Below the pieces are notes generated by a model. The model had not been told where the DNA came from and did not search any database. It was given only the letters and a program-made list of their open reading frames with translations. 64,000 nt of DNA. Origin: Drosophila persimilis. Its lineage: Eukaryota > Arthropoda > Insecta > Diptera > Drosophilidae. The position numbers and the translations under genes were made by a program. Below, in pieces: positions 9,675 through 21,227 of the stretch. The stretch spans positions 19,778,001 to 19,842,000 of the forward strand of contig NW_020825288.1 of assembly GCF_003286085.1 (NCBI RefSeq). The letters are read 5' to 3'. Numbering within the stretch: position 1 is the stretch's first letter; the number at the start of each line of letters is the position of its first letter.

Positions 9675-9778
9675 TATGGTATATGAGACGGTATATTTTG
9701 AAAATGAGACGATATATTTTGGTATATTTCTGAATGTCAGACGGTATATTTTATCAATGGGTCCGCGGTAACACTGAT
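9675..9778 (+). promoter_or_regulatory. Repeated GGTATATTTT motif upstream of GTPBP3
   Basis: Three spaced copies of ACGGTATATTTT or its one-base variant ACGATATATTTT start at 9688, 9709 and 9741, with another GGTATATTT at 9721. They are followed by GCGGTAACACTG at about 9765, 60 nt before the start codon at 9825. GGTATATTT repeats ending in a GGTCACACTG-like core-promoter motif (Motif 1) are common at Drosophila housekeeping promoters; here the core has an A in place of the first C. Location and spacing suggest the GTPBP3 promoter. Confidence 0.55.
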
Positions 9779-9824
9779 GGTAACTTAAACCCCCAACAAA
9801 ATAAATAATAATTGTGGTTCTTGT

Positions 9825-11362
9825 ATGGCGCTTCTCCGGAACATTTCAAACAGCTTTTGCAGCAGCTTTCGGCGATATGCCAGTAGCGGTTGCACCATAT
9901 ACAGCCTCAGCTCGGGCCACGTCAAGTGCGGCGTTTCCGTGATACGCGTATCCGGTCCACAGACAAAGAGGGCGCTGCGCGCCATCGTTGGATGCAACGA
10001 TTATGAGCCCAAGGCCCGGCAGGCGTACCTAAAGTCGTTTTTCCATCCCATCAGCAAGGAAATGATCGACAGGGGGCTGCTGCTCTGGTTCCCTGGTCCA
10101 GCCTCCTTCACCGGCGAGGATGCTTGCGAGTTTCAGGTGCACGGCTCCCTGGCCGTCATAGCGGCCATGTTGGATGCCCTTGGGCGCCTGGACGGACTGC
10201 GACCGGCTGAGCCTGGAGAGTTCACGAAACGTGCGTTCTTTGGCGGTAAACTGGACCTAACGGAGGTCGAGGGACTGGCGGACCTCATTCACGCCGAGAC
10301 GGAGGCACAAAGGAAGCAAGTGAGATTATCGGCAAACAATGAATAAACATTTCCTGACACTCCTTTCTCTTTCAGGCACTGCTCCAGAGCATGGGAGCAC
10401 TGGGCCGCCTATACAACAAATGGCGCAAGCGACTCATCCGATGTGCCGCCCACTTGGAGGCCTACATAGACTTTGCCGAGGAGGAGCAAATCGAGGGCGG
10501 CGTCATACTGCAGTTGACCAAGGAACTGAAGGCTGTGAGAGGCGAGATCCGCAACCATTTGAATGATCAGCGGCAGGGCGAACTGCTGAGGGATGGTGTG
10601 CGTACCGTCATCATCGGAGCACCCAATGTGGGCAAAAGCAGTCTGCTGAACCTGCTCTGCCAGCGATCTGTTTCAATTGTGACCGAGCAGGCGGGCACAA
10701 CGCGCGACATTATAGAGACAATGCACAACTTTGGCGGATATCCGGTGATATTTTCGGACACGGCCGGTCTGCGGAGGAACACCGCGGACAGCATAGAACG
10801 GGAGGGGATGGCCAGAGCAAAGAAATGTCTCGCCGAATCTGATTTAATACTGCTGCTGACCGATGCCATGGCCGTGAGGGAACTGGACAGCAATGAAACG
10901 GTGGCTGGTTACGTGGAGAGCTATCTGAACGAATTGGATATTGCCTCGGATCTGTGCAGCGGAAAGCGGGTGCAGCTGGTGGCCAATAAAACCGACACCC
11001 TATCACTGGAGGAGTGCCATCGCCTGGACAAGCTGAGCAGCATTCTATCCATCTCTTGCCACAAGCCCGCCAATATGGCCACATTTCTCAACGCCCTCGA
11101 GCAGCAGCTGCAGGAGCTGTGCGGCACACCAAGGGCCGAGCATCCGCGCATCACGAACACGCGCTACCGCCAACAACTGGAGCGGTGCATTGAGAACATC
11201 GACATATTTCTTAGAGATTACAAGCCAGATGTTTTCCCCGACATGGCCATTGCAGCTGCAAAGCTGCGAAACTCTGTCCGCTGCATCGAACGCATCACGG
11301 GTCACGTCAGCTGCGAAGACATACTGGACGTTGTATTCAAAGACTTTTGTATTGGTAAATGA
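9825..11362 (+). CDS. GTPBP3: Mitochondrial tRNA-modification GTPase, MnmE/GTPBP3 family (493 aa)
   Basis: Two exons: 9825-10319 and 10376-11362, phase 0 junction. GTPBP3 (bacterial MnmE, yeast Mss1) works with MTO1 on the wobble uridine of mitochondrial tRNAs. The N terminus is a likely mitochondrial presequence ([20 protein letters not shown]), then the folate-binding TrmE N domain ([31 protein letters not shown]-type [20 protein letters not shown]). The helical and G domains follow: P-loop GAPNVGKSS near residue 245, AGTTRD, DTAG and NKTD. It ends FCIGK, the C-terminal cysteine motif of the family. All motifs needed for GTP binding are present and length is normal. The poly(A) signal is at 11426. 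Confidence 0.97.
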
Positions 11363-11425
11363 CTTGATATTATAATAGATAAGGTGTACATAGCTCCTAA
11401 GCGCAAAGTCTGCAATAATTTGTAA

Positions 11426-11431
11426 AATAAA
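11426..11431 (+). terminator. Poly(A) signal AATAAA for GTPBP3
   Basis: Hexamer 64 nt after the GTPBP3 stop, before the dispersed repeat that fills the rest of the spacer. Confidence 0.6.
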
Positions 11432-11539
11432 AGTATTTGAACTTGAATTCAAATTTCTATCTTAACGATGATTCTTGTAATGGCATAGCCGTTTGGTAAA
11501 ATCATGCATGAATACTCGAACACTCGAATAAAAAGGAGT

Positions 11540-11813
11540 TCTTAAAATTATACAATCTTGTAGAAAACTGATTTATCAGTTGGATAAAATTAGCCCGAAT
11601 ATCTAAATCGAGGGATCATGGACTGGGTACATTAACCCATTGTTGACCAGTGAGTATTCAAGTACACTCCACGAAAATTATGAATCTTGAATAATTTTAG
11701 CTCATTTCAAGTGAAAGTTATCGTGGTCTTTTTTAAAGTTAAGATGGATCTAAAAGTGGGATTATTATTATTATTTGTATCCAGTTTAAATAAAGGGGGT
11801 ATAAGTGGGCTAA
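11540..11813 (-). repeat. Dispersed repeat, copy 1 (reverse orientation)
   Basis: Read on the minus strand it begins AGCCCACTTATACCCCC followed by TTTATTTAAAC, then has a CTTTCACTTGAAATGAGC block, CATAATTTTCGTGGAGTGTA, CAATGGGTTAATGTAC and TTTTCTACAAGATTG. The same blocks occur in the same order at about 40287-40635, 56416-57025 and 58172-58795. It lies between the GTPBP3 3' end and the Golgin-84 start codon, ending about 80 nt upstream of that ATG. The element has no ORF and no terminal repeats that I can define; the family is not one I recognise. Confidence 0.6.
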
Positions 11814-11891
11814 CTTCGCTATTCATCGGTATATTTACATTATACGATAAAATTTTTGTTTACGTGTTTCACAAGATTTATTTCGTTTAAA

Positions 11892-13496
11892 ATGTCATCC
11901 TGGATCACAGGATTGGCAGATAAGGCCGAGAACATTCTGAACAAGATCGACCAGAATGCGGCCACGGCCCTGCAACTGGAAACGACAGCGTTGGTCACTG
12001 GGGATACCATCAATGCCATGAAGAAGAGCATGACCAGCAGCTCCAACTCTTTGTCCCTGAAGTCGACGACGCTGTCCCCAACGAAGCGATCGAGTGCTAG
12101 CCCCAGCAATGCTTCCAGCGTGAAGAGCGATCAAGGCGCCTCTGTGAGCAAAAGGATGACCACATCGGCCAGCTTCTCCACGAATCCGGATAGCCTTGGC
12201 AGCGCAATGGACACTCATGAGCTGGCGGCCTTTAAGATCGCCTTGAACGAGATCACCGCCGAGCGGGACGAGCTGCGAATGCGACTACACGAGCTGAACC
12301 ACGACAGCGAGAACTTGGCCCTGCAAGAGCGCAGCCAAGAGCTAGAGATCCTGGCCCAGACACTGTCCGAAGAGCGGGACAAGGCGGTCCACGAGCTAAA
12401 CGAGGCCCACACCGCACACATGGCGTATGTGCACTCCATCTCAGAGCTGGAAACGAATCTGGCCAAGTTGCAGCAGGAATACATGAGCGCTGCCCACAAA
12501 CTACAGATGCAGACAAAGGAGACGGAACAGCATCGCCTCGAGTTGCACGAATACCGCACCAAGGCCCAGCGAGCCCTCCAGGCTAAAGATGCCCTGATAG
12601 CAGAACTCAAGGCGAAGCCCAGAGAAGAAGCGAGTGGAGAGGCCCATAACAGCGAGACCCGTCTTCTACAAATCGAATACGATGCTCTAAAACAGGAGCT
12701 GGAGCATGCCCACGAAGAAGTGCTCAAAATGCGTCTGCAGTTGGAGGATAACGTGGCGCAGGAGAAGCAACGCGAACTGGAGCTCAGCTCTGCGCGTCAG
12801 CGGGAGGAGTCTCTGGCCAAGGAGCTGCGACAGGCACGCGAATACAGTCTCACCTCCGAATCGGAACAGCGCATGCTCACCCAGGAGCTAGCCTCGATGC
12901 GACAGCAGCTTAGCAATCAGATGGCCGCTGCTGCCACTCGCCTGCAAGAACGGGAGCAACAGGTACAACAGCTGCGCCAGCGCCTCAGCGGTGAGGTCCA
13001 CACCAGTGCCAAGAACGACTACGAGAGTCGACTGAAGGCCTTGACACAGTCGCTGGTCGAGCGCCAGGGTCTGCTGGAGCGCGTGACGGGCGAGAGGAAT
13101 GCTCTGCGCCTGCAGTACGAAAACATGCAGACGCAACTGCAGCAGAACCAGCATTTGGTGCAGATTGAGAGCCAGAGAGGGAGTCGCCACACAATCCTCT
13201 CGAATAGCACAGATGATGGTGGGTAGCCCCTCATTCAGTTATCAGGACTTTTCATCACAATTTTTCCAAACCATTCCACAGTCAAGGCCCAATTCCCGGT
13301 GCTGATGCATCCCAGTCCGTTTGATAATCGTGTGGCTCGTCGCTTCAAGCGGGCCCTCCGCCAAGCCGACTCGGTTGGCATCCGCGTGGGCACCTTCCTG
13401 CGTCGCTATCCGATGATGCGTGTCTCTGTTATTGTCTATGTGGCGCTGCTGCATCTCTGGGTGATGTTCGTGCTGCTCTCGACGACGCCGAATTAA
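11892..13496 (+). CDS. Golgin84: Golgin-84, Golgi coiled-coil tether (513 aa)
   Basis: Two exons: 11892-13218 and 13282-13496, phase 1 junction (donor GTGGGT). Golgin-84 (GOLGA5) is a tail-anchored tether of Golgi membranes that binds Rab GTPases. The ATG at 11892 opens MSSWITGLADKAENILNKID, the conserved N-terminal motif of the family. A serine/threonine-rich linker (to about residue 115) is followed by a long coiled coil (about 115-430), the conserved RFKRALRQADSVGIRVGTFL segment, and a single C-terminal membrane span (VSVIVYVALLHLWVMFVLL) with a short STTPN tail. This is the full family layout. An in-frame TTG 36 nt upstream is not needed. Poly(A) signal at 13732. Confidence 0.97.
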
Positions 13497-14070
13497 GCCG
13501 TAAGGTGGTAGGTTAATCTATTTAATTGAGCAATGGCTTTATTTGCAAATATTTGTGTGTGTGTATTGTATTTAACTCTGCAGCCAAAATTGGGGGTACA
13601 GATACAACGAGGCTCTACAAGAGTACGAGTGTAAGTGTCATGTTTCGGAGTTGCAACAAGTTGTATATATCGTATCGTATATCATATATCGTATTTGTAT
13701 CCTTGTATCGTGTGTATCGTGTTCTAAATTCAATAAACATCCACTATGTACAGAAATCGCGATTGTTGTTTAAACACTAACAACATTTTTAAGCAAACAA
13801 TTATAACAAGGGCCAAAAAATTCACACTACTAAGTTAAGTAAAAGAACGTTTCGTCACAGTTCAAATATTGCATACAGAATTTCCACTATCCATCCACTA
13901 AAGATCTCAATATATAGAGAGAGCTGTAAGTACTTGATAAATGTGATTGGTTTGCATTGGTTTAACGCGGAAGTAAATAGAGAGACGAACAGAGAGAGTT
14001 GGCATCAGTAATAAAGGCTTTTGGGGCGATTCGCGTAGAACGAACGCTAGATGCCCCTCAGGCGCTTATA
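13497..14070. other. Convergent 3' UTRs of Golgin-84 and C2CD5
   Basis: Golgin-84 has AATAAA at 13732-13737 (plus). The only nearby minus-strand AATAAA serving the C2CD5-like gene is at 13538-13543, inside the Golgin-84 3' UTR, so the two transcripts may overlap tail to tail by about 200 nt. The stretch also has a run of TATCGTATCGTATATCATATATCG (given here only as location 13665-13690). No other gene seen. Confidence 0.5.
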
Positions 14071-17000
14071 TCAGTCATCAGAATAATAGCTCACATAAAC
14101 GGCATCGCCACCGACGCTAATCAAACACTGGCCCTAAACAAGACAAAGAAGAGTTAAACAGAGCTGGCAATAGCTTGAGCGGTAGTGGCTGTCTGCTTAC
14201 CTGATTCTTGTGCTGATTATCGAACAATATTAGTTCGGTGATGTAGAAGGAGACCATTGCGTTGCCCCCCAAAGATGCTATGTGTGCACGCACCACTGCC
14301 AGCAGTTCGGTGATGAACCCATGGACAAATCCACTAATGCCGCCAATCTCCCGTATGGAAGTGCTCTCCCTGATGAAGAAGAAGTTCAAGTTACCCAAAT
14401 ACTTTTCGATGCGGCCGCCGGGTATGAAACTCAGCGGCGTCAAATCCACTCCATAGCGATCGCGCAAGGGGAACTGTGTCAAAGAAAGGAAGAGGTCAAG
14501 CATGCTGTTTAGCTACCACTAGCATCTCCAATGGCTCCAGACTTACATATCGATTCCTGGAGACTGATCCACCCAAGTTCAGCGACTTGACTCCTGTGGA
14601 GGACGGCGGCACTCCCGACGACAGATTGCCGAGCCGTGAAGGCGATGTTTTGCGCACTTTGAACGAGCTCATGCCAAACGGCGGTATGGCCGTGCTGGTC
14701 GGTGTCGGTGTATCCACCATTTGATCCTCGTCCAGGGGGAAAATGTAATCCTCTTCCTGCAGCATTCGTTTGCCATTCGCCAGCTCTGGCTGCGAATGAG
14801 CTGCGTGCACTATTGTGGCGGCCTCGTGGAAGCCGTTCTGCTGCTGAAGCTGTTGCACCGGTCGTCGACGGTATTTCATTTTGTTGGCATCGCTCAGTCC
14901 CATGGCCATGCCAGTGACCAGAAGTTGGATTTGATCCTACAGCCATATAAATATATGTAGTTTTATGTGAAAAGAGTATTGATCTTCCCAAAGACCATGA
15001 AATACCAAGATATTGCATCAGAAACATATTCCATTTCAATTTTCTAGGCGCGCGGTGTACTTGTACTTCAATTCTCTTTTGTGCGCTTCACCAAAAACTG
15101 TGCATAATTTGCTATTGGGTTCTAGGGACTGACGGTCCGCTTTCAGAGAAAAAGCATAGGTGAAGAGAGAATTGAAACCCAGCAAGCACCCTCTGTCAGC
15201 GGGGCATCACGAAAAACCCCGCATAAAACAGTTTTTTGGTATCGTCTCTCATGCAACATCTTTATATTGGTTTTACTCTTACGCACCGTCTCGGGTAGTT
15301 CCAGCCTGAAGCGTAGATCGCAGATGGCACAGGGTATCATGGTGCGCAACTTGAAGTAGATGGTCTGCAGCAGACTGTGGAAAAGAGAGCCAGATTTAGT
15401 GGGCACGTTTAACAGGGGGGAAATCCCTACACTCACCGCTGAAAGTGCTTGGGGAACCCATTGACATTCTGCCCAACCTCAAGACGCGCCCGCCACACTT
15501 GTGTGAACATCTGTAGACTCTTTACCGTGTCCATTTCGAGCATACCCGGCACCTGCTGTGTGTTGACCACGTGGAAGCCCTCTGGGGGATACGGTTCCAT
15601 GAGCAGCGATATGATCTCCAGATCCTCTATATCATCCACCTCCAGGACACAGAGCTCTTTGTTTCCGCAATTCAAATCGATTTCGTTCATTTCCTCTTCG
15701 TCGGAGTCGTCTGTGTCCGACTGCTTATCGCCAGCGGCGCCACCAGAGGCTCCGGCTGCCGTTGCCGTTGCCGCATTTGCAGCCAAGTCGGGGTCCATGC
15801 TCTTCAGCTGATAGATCTCCTGATTGCGCTCGAACGTCTCCTGCAATTTCTTCTGCAACTCATTCAGCTTCTGCTTGTCCGTCCACGAGTTGCCGGCCAC
15901 AATTTTCGGCACCTGTGGCACCGGCAGGGCCGTGAGGAAGAGTGCCGTGCCCGTGGCTATCAACGCTATCATGCGCTCACCAATAGCCACCTGGGTGCGC
16001 AGTCCGAAGATGGCATTCATGCCCTTGGCCTTGAGCTTGTTGATCAGCACGCGATGCAGTTCGTACTCGAGAAATGGCAGACCATCGGATATCTCTTTAG
16101 CATTCAGCTCGGCCCGCAGATCCCGCTTGGCGCGCACCACCTGGGCCTGCATGAAGCATCCGCGCCCCGTGACCTGCATGTACTCGGGCACCTCGAGCGT
16201 TGCCAGCAGGACATCTGGCACGCGTCCCTTCCGGCATATGGCGCACTTCTTCATCTTCACATTGAACGGCACAGAACTGAGGTTGTAGGGTATGTGGCAG
16301 ATGGCGCAGGCGTTGCGCGGTCCATTTAGCGGTGGCATGCCGTAACGCTTGCCCCCCGAACTGTTGCCGGTGCCCACCGAGCCGTTGTCCTTGCTAGCAC
16401 TCGGCTCCCCGCTGCTGCTGCCATTTGCCTCGCGCTCCTCCAGGGAATTCGTCATGGCATTTCCCGTCGTCGCCTTCGCCATGGCGTACAGATCGGTTTG
16501 CGAGACCGAGCGATTGAACACCATGTTGATGACGGCAGCAGTTCCAGTGGCAGACAAAACACAGACGTCGTCGCTGCAAGCACTCAAAGCATGAGGATTA
16601 TTTATGGAGAGGTAGGTGAGAGATCTCTTACGATATGGTGGTGGTCTCAGCATAGCCCAGGACCACATTACAGCCCAGGGAGCGGGCATGCGAACGGATC
16701 TCCATGCGCAGCTCCGTCCACCAGCTGTCCCGCACTTCCGGCTCATCCGGATTAGGCACTCGCTCCAACAGCTTGACCGAACTGGCCGCCACCGTCGCCC
16801 CCAGGTGGAGGATGAAGCCCGTTGGGTATTTTGTCATGGTCAGAAAGGGATACTCCAGCATATCCAGGCTATCCGCAGCGGTGCCGGCCTTGGTCCCAAC
16901 AGCGGGCTGCGTTAGACGCATCATCGCCGTGGCGGCCACCAGACGCTCGCTGGCCACGCAAATTGAGTTTCCTGTGAATTGCATATTAAAAAGAGCCAAA

Positions 17001-20000
17001 GATCAATGAAATATCGCTTAAATATCAGACTATAACCATTTGGAACCAAGGAGCAAAGGCTGACACATAGAATACATTTATGTATATATTTACAGAGTTA
17101 TCTTAAGTCTAAAGAATCGGATTCTCAGAAATGGTTGGGATATGTATGCAATTAATGAAAGTTTTATCCCTAAATCGTTTATTGGTTCATAAACTGTACA
17201 TTCGTTAAGATCTACACGTATCAGGATAGTTATAATCTGTTCTTTTCATTACTTTTATGTAGGGAGAGATTTTAAATTACCAAAATGTTTCTATTGAAAC
17301 TTTATACCTTTCGTGGTATTCAGTTCGTATGCTTGGATTATAATCATGTAACACCTGATATCTATCACTAATTCCCTTCCTCTCCTCAAGGGACTAATCC
17401 TAACATACCTTTCCCGTAATTGGTATTCATTTGTGTAATTGTTGATGCATGCTTAGATCTTTTAGTTTAGTTTAGTTCTGATTTTCCTCGACCATTAGTC
17501 GAACATATATATTTCCTGCATGTCTGTACATTCAGTTACATATCACGCGCTATGCGGAAGCGCCCATCGGTTGGTTGGTCTAGAAGTAGACTGCGTAACA
17601 AGCAATCATTGCAGGTCAACGTCCTAAAAAATGTTGTATGAGGCATCACATCTGTATCCGTGTTATCCAACACGCGAGAGAGCTTCACAGCTAAAGGATT
17701 TGCATTTGAAATTGATCACTATACAGTCCCATTTGTTACATTAAGGCAAATAATCCCTTAAAATATCTTAGTTTAGGGAAAAATATATATGGCAGTACAT
17801 CGAATGAACGGATGAAAGAATCGCAAGAGACAGCTTTAGTAAGGATTGAGGAGAGCACAATGAACAACCAGAGAGAGAGAGAGATATACAGATACAGTGA
17901 GAGGTAGAGAGGCAGGCAGAGGCACACTTAGACGACACACAATTAACATCGAGAATGGACATCGAGAGAGTGTTAGGCAGAGAGTCACAGCTACTTACGC
18001 TTGCGATGAAGGAATGTAAAGGCTATGCCTGTGTTGGTGGAGTGCAGCAGCAGACGCAAAGAGAGAACGTTGAAAGAGACGTTTATCGTTTTTATCGGTT
18101 ACTCAAAGACAGACCAAACACACACAAGGGGCAGCAGCAGCAGTAGGTGGCAGGTGGAAGGTGGACTTATGGGGAATGCTTATCCTAGAGCCTTAGCTAA
18201 AGCCTTAACTAGAAGTAGTCCCCCAGTGACTGTCCCCGGACATACCTTTGGGCGTGACACTCAGATCGGAGTCGGAGGAACGACGACAAATCTCTCCAAC
18301 GGTGGCCGGCACCATTGTGGTGGCCGTCGATGCGGTCGACGTGGAAGCACTATCAGCATTCGTTGCAGCCGATATCCCACTTTTGGACGGACTGGGCGTC
18401 ATCTTAAGGCGACTGCTGTTCACCGGCGAGGGTAGGCGCCAACTTGCTGGCGTTCCTGGTGGTGGTGTGGCTTGAGCTACGGCTGCACCTGCTCCTGCTC
18501 CTGCTCCTGATCCTGCAACTGCCTGCTGTTGGATGTCAGTACTGGACCTAGGTTGTTGTCGTTGTCGTGGTAGTTGTTGTTTGATGGCAAATGGAGCAAG
18601 CAATGATGATTCATTATTGTTGTTACTAAGGTTAGTACTATTAGAGATATTTACAGAATGATCTAATTGGGCACCAATAACAAAAGGATTATTATAATCA
18701 AAGGAGGGGACTAGTAGCTCGGACTTTGTGGGTGTCTGGGGTGTGGGTGTCGAGGGGCAAACACGCAGCTCTGGTGCATTCAGCAGCAACGTGTTCGGCG
18801 GTGCAGGAGGTTCTGCTGCTTCCGTGCCTGTGGCTAAATGATTGAATGAAACACTTCGCTGCATGATCTTCTCGTAGCTGGGCAAATGATTCAACTGCAG
18901 CATGGAGGAGGATGTATTCAGGCTGGATCCCAGCCAACCCTCATCGTTGCAGCAGGTCGGCAGTTCCGGATGTGAACTGTAGTACGGCTTCCGTTCCAGG
19001 GAGAGCGTGAAGGATGGATGCTTGGGCTTCAGCTCGAGCTCGCTAATCTTCGGCTTCATGTGCATCAACTGCTGAAAGCGTCGCGAGAAGCTCTTCAAGT
19101 CCTCCAGCAAGTTGTGGTGCTTGGGTCCCAGATCGGGCTGGCTATTCTCGCAGCTGCGGGTCTCTCCCGGTCTAATCCAGTTGTCCTGCAGATTCCCTTC
19201 ATCCAGGGACTCTTCCCCGTTGCTATCAGGTGGCAACAAGGCCATTTGCAATGACTCTTCCGAATCAGTGGAGTACGTGGAAGAGCGGCCGCTCTTCAGC
19301 TCCACTGGCAGATCGGGGGCTGAGCGCGTATTCTCCTGAAACTCCGTCAGTCCCGGGACAGTCAGAAAGCTTTGGCTGGCTGCCAAATGGCCAGGACGTA
19401 CCCCCGTATCGTTGCTTATGGAGCGCACAATGTTCGGGGGACTGGCCTTCAGCGCGGCCATAGGCAAGCGCGACCTGCGACGCCGCTGACGAAAGCTGGG
19501 CGGGGCCGTTGCTGCTCCTCCGCTGCCGCCAAAGATGCTGCTCAGCGATTGGGTGGCATTCTCGGGTATCTTCGGTTCGATGCGCTTGATCAGCGTGGCA
19601 TACTTCTCGCTGAAGACGTTGCGCGAGGAGAGGGTCAGGCGGTGCATTCGATGCCTGAGCTTCTTCTCCCGGCACCGCTCGCCTCGCTCGTCCTCCTGCC
19701 TGATGAGATTCTGCATTAGATCCGCATCCTCCGTGTCACTGCTGCCACTTTCCAGATAGAACAACGTTGCTGCCGCTGCTGCTGCCGCGGCCGGAGTGGA
19801 CACCGAGCTGGGCTGCCGGAATATGTTGAGACGAAATTGAGGCGACCGTCCGGACAACGGAAGACTGTAACTGCTGGCCCCCGCACAGTTGAGAAAGTCG
19901 AGATACTTTTGAGCCACTCTACTCGTAGATGGTGGAGCGTGGAGATGCATTTTAAAACACAAAATACGATACGACAAAGAAAACAACAACGATATTTGGT

Positions 20001-21227
20001 GCGTGCAAAACGATACGACAAGGAGCGAGGTTTTTACAAAGAGATTTAGAGAGGATGAACCATTATCGAAGATTTGATTTTGGTGTGGGGTAAAGAATGT
20101 TCAAGAGAAGAGAAGAATTGCTTTAGAACATTGTTGGAAATTGGCACATTTCTCGCACCTACAAAACGACTACGAAACGAAGATTAAAACACTTAAAAAT
20201 ACTTTTTTTTTCGTATGGATTCCAAGGAAAAAATAACTTGGTATCCATATCCAATGGACAGTTCTCTGTGTGAAATACTCACTCCTCTATTAGCACTACA
20301 TCTGCGCTGCTTGGCTGACTGCTGCTGGTGTCCTTGATCAGGGTGACGGCTGTCCCCACGCCGCGGGCCACCACACCCACATCGCCCTCGAGGTCAAAGC
20401 ATTGCGTATAGCCAATCACTGCATTGGCCCCCATATTGATGGCCTTCAGGCCCATTTTACGCTGCACCTGGCCGGAAAGCTTCAAGAAGACGACTTGGCG
20501 GGCCTCGTTAGAGGCGCGTGGTGTGCGTATTTTGTCAATCCATTGATACTCCGGATCGTCGTTGACCACCAGCTCTTCGACAAAACCGTGTATAACCTGG
20601 GCGCGATACCCGAAAGGGACACATTGGGCTGCAAAAGAAACGGAAAGGTGATTTGAATTTTAAGAAATCGAAGACTCAGAAAAGTACACACAGTGGAAGA
20701 AAGGGATTCCGCAGGAGCTTTGACGAAACTTGTTGACATCCGAGAAAAGATCCACCTTGACTATCACATTGATCTCGCCACGTATTCCGTGCATTGTGTC
20801 AAAGACTGGTATCCAACCGGAGAGGACAGTGCCCTTTCCGTGCGCTGCCTGACTAGAGCTCTCCAGGCACAGGGGATTCAAGCTAATGTTCACCTTGCCA
20901 ATGGCATCGTTGGCCGAATACGTGTCGTAGTCCATCAGTCGTATCTGCAGGGGCTCATCCTGCAGTTCTGCATCATCCACTTCGAAGCGAAACCTTGAAA
21001 CATGAGAGGACACACAGGTGATTATGATGATACATTGATGGGGGGGAGGGCTTCATAACACACCAGTCTGTGTTCCATGTGGGATTCAGGCTCTTGCGGA
21101 ACACGTCCGTCTTGTGGGTCACCGAGGCTAGCTTTATTTCCACAAACGCATCCGTCGTTTCACTGCTCTTGTCCATGACAGGCAAATTGCGTGCCGCCTT
21201 GATTTTCACACCCACTTTGCCAGGCAT
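14071..21227 (-). CDS. C2CD5: C2CD5 (CDP138)-like C2-domain protein (about 1591 aa)
   Basis: Ten exons: 21227-21064, 20993-20692, 20628-20283, about 19918-18246, 16971-16632, 16573-15437, 15374-15287, 14936-14547, 14473-14201 and 14133-14071. C2CD5 is a calcium- and lipid-binding Akt substrate acting in insulin-stimulated GLUT4 vesicle fusion in mammals. Residues 1-100 are the C2 domain (MPGKVGVKIKAARNLPVMDK). FVEELVVNDDPEYQWIDKIR, NPDEPEVRDSWWTELRMEI, the four-cysteine CAICHIPY/CAICRKGRVPDVLL module, MIPCAICDLRF and TPLSFIPGGRIEKYLG all match the mammalian protein in order. Exon 4, of low complexity (residues about 271-828), makes it much longer than the roughly 1000-residue human form. The exon 4 acceptor is uncertain: I used GTAG before 19918 because it keeps phase, but TTACAG and CAGCAG sites further in are also possible. 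Confidence 0.9.
16972..18245 (-). other. Long intron of the C2CD5-like gene
   Basis: AT-rich for most of its length with a purine-rich GAGAGAGA tract at about 17870-17885 and CAG repeats near 18132. No ORF above 64 codons and no conserved exon recognised; an alternative small exon cannot be excluded. Confidence 0.5.
19919..20282 (-). other. Intron or alternative first exon region of the C2CD5-like gene
   Basis: Between exons 3 and 4. The exon 4 reading frame stays open upstream to an ATG at 19950 (MHLHAPPSTSRVAQKYLD), with no convincing acceptor before it. This could be the start of a shorter isoform without the C2 domain, or simply unspliced open sequence. Confidence 0.4.

Noticed and set aside
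11687-11890. 67-codon ORF upstream of Golgin-84
   Set aside because: Lies across the dispersed repeat, with low-complexity leucine content; not conserved in the other repeat copies.
15571-16329. 252-codon plus-strand ORF
   Set aside because: Antisense to the conserved C2CD5-like exon 6; a shadow of codon bias.
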